A stretch of DNA of 64,000 bases, from the NCBI RefSeq assembly GCF_002868845.1, contig NZ_PKUB01000038.1:1-64000 (forward strand). The letters are read 5' to 3'. Positions 60,739 to 64,000 of this stretch are shown one piece after another. Positions within the stretch are counted from its first letter, which is position 1; every line of letters starts with the position of its first letter. Origin of the DNA: Desulfuromonas sp. GTDB taxonomy: Bacteria; Desulfobacterota; Desulfuromonadia; Desulfuromonadales; BM501. The notes beneath the pieces are model-generated. The model searched no databases. It had not been told where the DNA came from and saw nothing but the letters and a program-made list of their open reading frames with translations. The position numbers and the translations under genes were made by a program.

Positions 60739-62769
60739 TTACAGAGACAGAACGACTCCCTGTAGGCCCCGGTTGTCCGCCCAGCGACAGGGTCCTCCAA
60801 GGAACGGCGGAAAACCGGCTCCGAAGACCATTCCGGTATCGACGTCCTCCGGGGCGATGGCCACCTGTTCCTCCAGACAGCGGCCCGCCTCGTTGAGTAT
60901 GAGGTAAAGCAGCCTCTCTACGTCCTCTCCAGTGGCTTCTCTTTCGGGGCGCAGGCCAAGCAGAATGTCGGCCTCCGGGTTCGATCCCGCGCTGTGCTCT
61001 CCGTGGTAGAGGTAAAAACCCGCCCCCCCTTTCTTGCCGACAAGGCCGCTTTCGACAGCCCGCTCCAGCAAGGGGCAGGTTGCCAGGTATGGAAAGGCCC
61101 CTGCGAGTGTTGTCCCCACCTCCGCGGCGATATCGATTCCTACTTCGTCAATGAGGCGGAAAGGCCCCATGGGCAGTCCGAAGTCCTTGACCCTTTTGTC
61201 CAGGGAGACCCGTTCCACCCCCGCTTCGGCCAGCATAACGGCTTCCAGGAGGTAGGCGACAAGCAGGCGGTTGACCAGGAACCCTGGGCGGTCGGCGACA
61301 ATGATAGGGGTTTTCCCAAGCCTCACGGCCGTTGCGAAGAGGGTGGCAGCGGTCTGTTCCGAGGTCTGTTCACCGCGGACCACTTCCACCAGCGGCATGC
61401 GGTCAACGGGGTTGAAGAAATGCAGGCCCCCGACCCGCTGAGGGCGGGCTGAAACTTTCTGCAGCTCAGTGACCGAGAGGGCTGAGGTGTTAGTCGCTAT
61501 CAGGGATGCTTCCGAAAGCGTTTCCTCTACCTCCTTAAGGACCGCCTGTTTCACCCCCATGTTCTCGACCACCGCCTCGACCACGAGATCGACACCCTCG
61601 AACTCCCGGTAGCTGGTTGTTACGGTGATGAAACCCATGTTTTTAATAACCGCCTCCTCCCCCAGGCCTTTCTTTGCGAATTTGCGGGTGAAAATCTCCC
61701 GGGCGTGGTCCAACCCCTTCTCCACAGCCTCGGGGCGGATGTCCTTGAGGATGACGGAGATTTTTTTCGAGGCGATAAGCTGGGCGATGCCCCCCCCCAT
61801 GACTCCGGCTCCGAGGACGGCCGCCTTGCGAATTTCCAGTGGTTCGGCTGCAAGCTCCGCCCCCTTCTTGGGGCGCTGGGACAGATGGTAGACGTTGATG
61901 AGGTTCTTGCACTCGGGGGTGATGATCAGGCGTCCGAGTTCCAGGGCCTCCAGTTCCAAGCCCTGTTTCAGGGGCATGCCGAGACCCTTGCGCATGACCT
62001 CCAGGGCTTTCAGGGGGGCGGGGTAGTGGCGCCCTATCTTTTGTCGGAGATTCTTTTCTGCAACCCTGAACAGGAGCGCTCGTCCCGGGGCGGTCCTTTC
62101 AAGGAGAAGGTTTCGCAGCCCTCCCCGTTTTGTTTTTCGGGCAGCCTCAATCCGTCGCCTGTCGTTGGCCGCTTCGCGGACCAACTCCGTTGCCCGCTCC
62201 AGCAGACGGTCCTTGGGGACAACGGCATCGACCAGGCCGGTTCGGGACGCCTCTTCAGCGCCCATCGTTCGGCCGCTGAGCACCATGTCGAGGGCCTTCT
62301 GGACGGAGATCAGCCGGGGCAGGCGCTGGGTGCCGCCGAAGCCCGGCAGGATCCCCAGGCGGGTCTCTGGCAGGGCGATGGCCGCGTCGTCAGCGGCAAC
62401 GCGCCCGTGGCAGGCCAGGGCGAATTCAGTGCCCCCCCCCATGCAGTGGCCGTGAATGGCGGCTACCACCGGAAAGGGCAGGGCGGCCCAGCGGTCGAAG
62501 ATGCGCTGCCCTTCCCGGGCCAGGGCGGTCCCTGCCGCCGGGTCGGTGACACCTTCGATGGCCCCGATGTCGGCCCCGGCGATAAATCCACCCTTTTTTG
62601 CGCTGAGAACGAGCGCGCCCTGCAGGTCCCTGCGGGCGGCCAGCTCTCCTGCGATGGAATCGAACTCGGCGAGGAAGGCGGCATTGAGGATGTTGACCTT
62701 TTCCTCCGGCGCGTCCAGGGTGACCCGGGCGATGCCTTCTTCTACGGTGATGAGGATATGACGGCCCAT
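60739..62769 (-). CDS. fadJ: 3-hydroxyacyl-CoA dehydrogenase / enoyl-CoA hydratase (FadJ/FadB-like)
   Basis: 676 residues, the only clear minus-strand gene. The N-terminal crotonase domain (about 1-190) has the oxyanion pieces KKGGFIAGADI and CMGGGTEFALAC. The C-terminal 3-hydroxyacyl-CoA dehydrogenase has the NAD motif GAGVMGGGIAQ (about 316-326), GLHFFNPVDRMPLVEV and FLVNRLLVAYL. It performs two steps of fatty-acid beta-oxidation. No thiolase gene is adjacent. Start ATG with GGGAGGAG upstream on the minus strand. Divergent from pdhA. Confidence 0.93.
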   Translation of the reverse strand: MGRHILITVEEGIARVTLDAPEEKVNILNAAFLAEFDSIAGELAARRDLQGALVLSAKKGGFIAGADIGAIEGVTDPAAGTALAREGQRIFDRWAALPFPVVAAIHGHCMGGGTEFALACHGRVAADDAAIALPETRLGILPGFGGTQRLPRLISVQKALDMVLSGRTMGAEEASRTGLVDAVVPKDRLLERATELVREAANDRRRIEAARKTKRGGLRNLLLERTAPGRALLFRVAEKNLRQKIGRHYPAPLKALEVMRKGLGMPLKQGLELEALELGRLIITPECKNLINVYHLSQRPKKGAELAAEPLEIRKAAVLGAGVMGGGIAQLIASKKISVILKDIRPEAVEKGLDHAREIFTRKFAKKGLGEEAVIKNMGFITVTTSYREFEGVDLVVEAVVENMGVKQAVLKEVEETLSEASLIATNTSALSVTELQKVSARPQRVGGLHFFNPVDRMPLVEVVRGEQTSEQTAATLFATAVRLGKTPIIVADRPGFLVNRLLVAYLLEAVMLAEAGVERVSLDKRVKDFGLPMGPFRLIDEVGIDIAAEVGTTLAGAFPYLATCPLLERAVESGLVGKKGGAGFYLYHGEHSAGSNPEADILLGLRPEREATGEDVERLLYLILNEAGRCLEEQVAIAPEDVDTGMVFGAGFPPFLGGPCRWADNRGLQGVVLSL

Positions 62770-62802
62770 GGCTCCTCCCGGTGAGGGTTGATATATATTT
62801 TA

Positions 62803-62830
62803 ATGATATCGCATGCCTGAGAGTGGGCAA
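62803..62830 (-). promoter_or_regulatory. Candidate promoter of the fadJ-like gene
   Basis: On the minus strand TTGCCC (62830-62825), 16 nt, TATCAT (62808-62803). The start of transcription would be about 27 nt before the ATG. The sequence around the -10 is strongly AT-rich. Confidence 0.4.
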
Positions 62831-62947
62831 GGGGGAACGGCCGGTTTTGTCCGAAGGCCGGGGCCTGCTTGCCATCCGAGGCGTAGTTGTTAGTATTTAA
62901 TGGGTTTACACAAGGATTGCCCTACATAACGGATCGGTCAAATAGAG

Positions 62948-63934
62948 ATGAAAGCGAAGACGGAAAGGGCCCGGCTCGAGCCGCGGGAACTGCTGGCCAT
63001 GTATCGTGACATGGTACGTATCCGGGAGTTCGAGGAGGCCTGTCCCAAGCTCTACAGCCAGGGCAAGATGGGGGGGTTCCTGCACCTTTACAGCGGTCAG
63101 GAAGCCGTCGCCGTCGGGGTGGCCCATGCCATTCACAGCGACGACTACATGATCGGCGCCTACCGGGAACACGGCCTGCTCCTTGCCAAGGGAGCCCACC
63201 CCGGCGGGGTTATGGCCGAGCTTTTCGGGAAGGCTACGGGGGTGAGCAAGGGCAAGGGCGGGTCGATGCACCTCTGCGATGCCGAGAGGCGGTTTCTGGG
63301 CGGTTACGGCATTGTCGGAGGGCATCTGCCCATAGCGGTCGGCATCGGATATTCCATCTTCTATCGGCAGGGCGACGAGGTGGTGGTCTGCCTGTTCGGA
63401 GACGGCGCAACCAATCAGGGGGTCTTTCACGAAGCCATGAACATGGCCGCCCTGTACCGGGTGCCGGTGGTTTTCCTCTGCGAGAACAACGGCTACGGCA
63501 TCGGCACGAGCGGTTTGCGGGCCAGTGCCGTGGAGCAGCTGTATAAAAAAAGCTGCGCCTACGAGACCCCCGGTGTCAAGGTGGACGGGATGGACGTCCT
63601 GGCCGTCTACGAAACGGTTCGCCGGGCGGTGCAGCGAGCCCGGGAGGGGGAGGGGCCGAGTTACATCGAGGCCCTGACCTACCGCTTCCGAGGGCACTCG
63701 ATCTCGGACCCGGGGACCTACCGCAGCGAGCAGGAGAAGAAGATCTGGCTGGAGCGCGATCCCATTCCAAACTTCGCCGCATGGCTGATCTCGGAGGGCC
63801 ACGCAAACCGTGGGGAAGTCGAGGATATCGATGCCGAGCAGAGGGAGGTGATTGCCGAGGCGGTCCGCTTCGCGGAGCAGAGCCCTGATCCCGATCTCTC
63901 AGAGTTGTGGACCGACGTCTACGTCGAATCCTGA
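62948..63934 (+). CDS. pdhA: Pyruvate dehydrogenase E1 component, alpha subunit
   Basis: 328 residues. With E1 beta it decarboxylates pyruvate using thiamine diphosphate. The TPP motif GDGATNQGVFHEAMNMAALY...ENN (in two parts) and the FRGHSISDPGTYR phosphorylation-loop-like region are present. It is followed 14 nt later by the E1 beta gene. The 178-nt region upstream shared with the divergent fadJ-like gene has TTTACA at 62905 but no matching -10 at the right distance. Confidence 0.93.
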   Translation: MKAKTERARLEPRELLAMYRDMVRIREFEEACPKLYSQGKMGGFLHLYSGQEAVAVGVAHAIHSDDYMIGAYREHGLLLAKGAHPGGVMAELFGKATGVSKGKGGSMHLCDAERRFLGGYGIVGGHLPIAVGIGYSIFYRQGDEVVVCLFGDGATNQGVFHEAMNMAALYRVPVVFLCENNGYGIGTSGLRASAVEQLYKKSCAYETPGVKVDGMDVLAVYETVRRAVQRAREGEGPSYIEALTYRFRGHSISDPGTYRSEQEKKIWLERDPIPNFAAWLISEGHANRGEVEDIDAEQREVIAEAVRFAEQSPDPDLSELWTDVYVES

Positions 63935-63947
63935 ACGGGGGAAAGCC

Positions 63948-64000
63948 ATGCCAGAAATGACCTGTCGCGAGGCCCTGAACCAGGCGTTGCGTGAAGAAAT
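63948..64000 (+). CDS. pdhB: Pyruvate dehydrogenase E1 component, beta subunit (partial)
   Basis: The first 17 codons are visible (MPEMTCREALNQALREE), matching the typical E1 beta start TYREALNQAL(R/D)EEM. ATG 63948 has GGGGGAAAG upstream. The gene runs out of the window. Confidence 0.88.
   Translation, partial: MPEMTCREALNQALREE

Overview
The window is a piece of bacterial chromosome, GC-rich and almost fully coding, with about 70 protein genes (all on the + strand except one), two tRNA genes and no rRNA, CRISPR array or recognisable insertion sequence. The gene order points to a Gram-negative member of the Desulfuromonadales/Geobacterales group: the LptD outer-membrane gene, the run tilS-ftsH-folP-cdaA-cdaR-glmM-pdxJ-acpS-nnr-tsaE, and a Geobacter-type citramalate synthase beside aspartokinase. 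This assignment is inference from gene content and order; the species is not identifiable from the sequence alone.

Layout: 1-15236 is the end of tuf followed by the S10, spc and alpha ribosomal operons (rpsJ to rplQ, with secY, adk, map and rpoA), closed by a strong terminator at 15269-15298. 15299-15916 is a structured non-coding stretch. 15917-24776 is an accessory surface locus: a 2533-codon exported multi-repeat protein ending in a type I dockerin, then a lipoprotein whose C-terminal part looks like a cohesin. 24973-36743 is a tryptophan locus in the order trpE-G-D-C-B2-F-B, then three unrelated genes (DEAD-box helicase, SRPBCC protein, family 5 uracil-DNA glycosylase), then trpA and accD. 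36748-43802 holds folC, lptD, a small helix-hairpin-helix protein, ftsB, a small Cys-rich protein, argS and a SPOR-domain protein. 43950-44148 holds tRNA-fMet and a second CAT-anticodon tRNA, followed by the core cluster tilS to cimA (44226-59697). The end of the window has a second helix-hairpin-helix gene, a tiny zinc-ribbon gene, a minus-strand fadJ-like gene, and pdhA with the start of pdhB.

The main surprise is three genes that are each interrupted by one in-frame TAG codon with perfect continuation of the same reading frame: the giant surface protein (codon 538, where every other repeat has Glu), accD (codon 34, inside the zinc finger) and lysC (codon 334, between the two ACT domains). 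I found no frameshifts and no in-frame TAA or TGA in any other gene. All three TAGs are one base from GAG. Either this organism reads some UAG codons as sense, or these are G-to-T sequence errors or mutations. About a third of the genes in the window (23 of roughly 70) use TAG as their terminal stop, which argues against complete reassignment.

A second point of interest is the adjacent dockerin and cohesin-like genes, which suggest a non-cellulosomal device for attaching a very long repeat protein to the cell envelope. A third is an intrinsic-terminator-like hairpin lying inside the start of the coding sequence that follows cimA.
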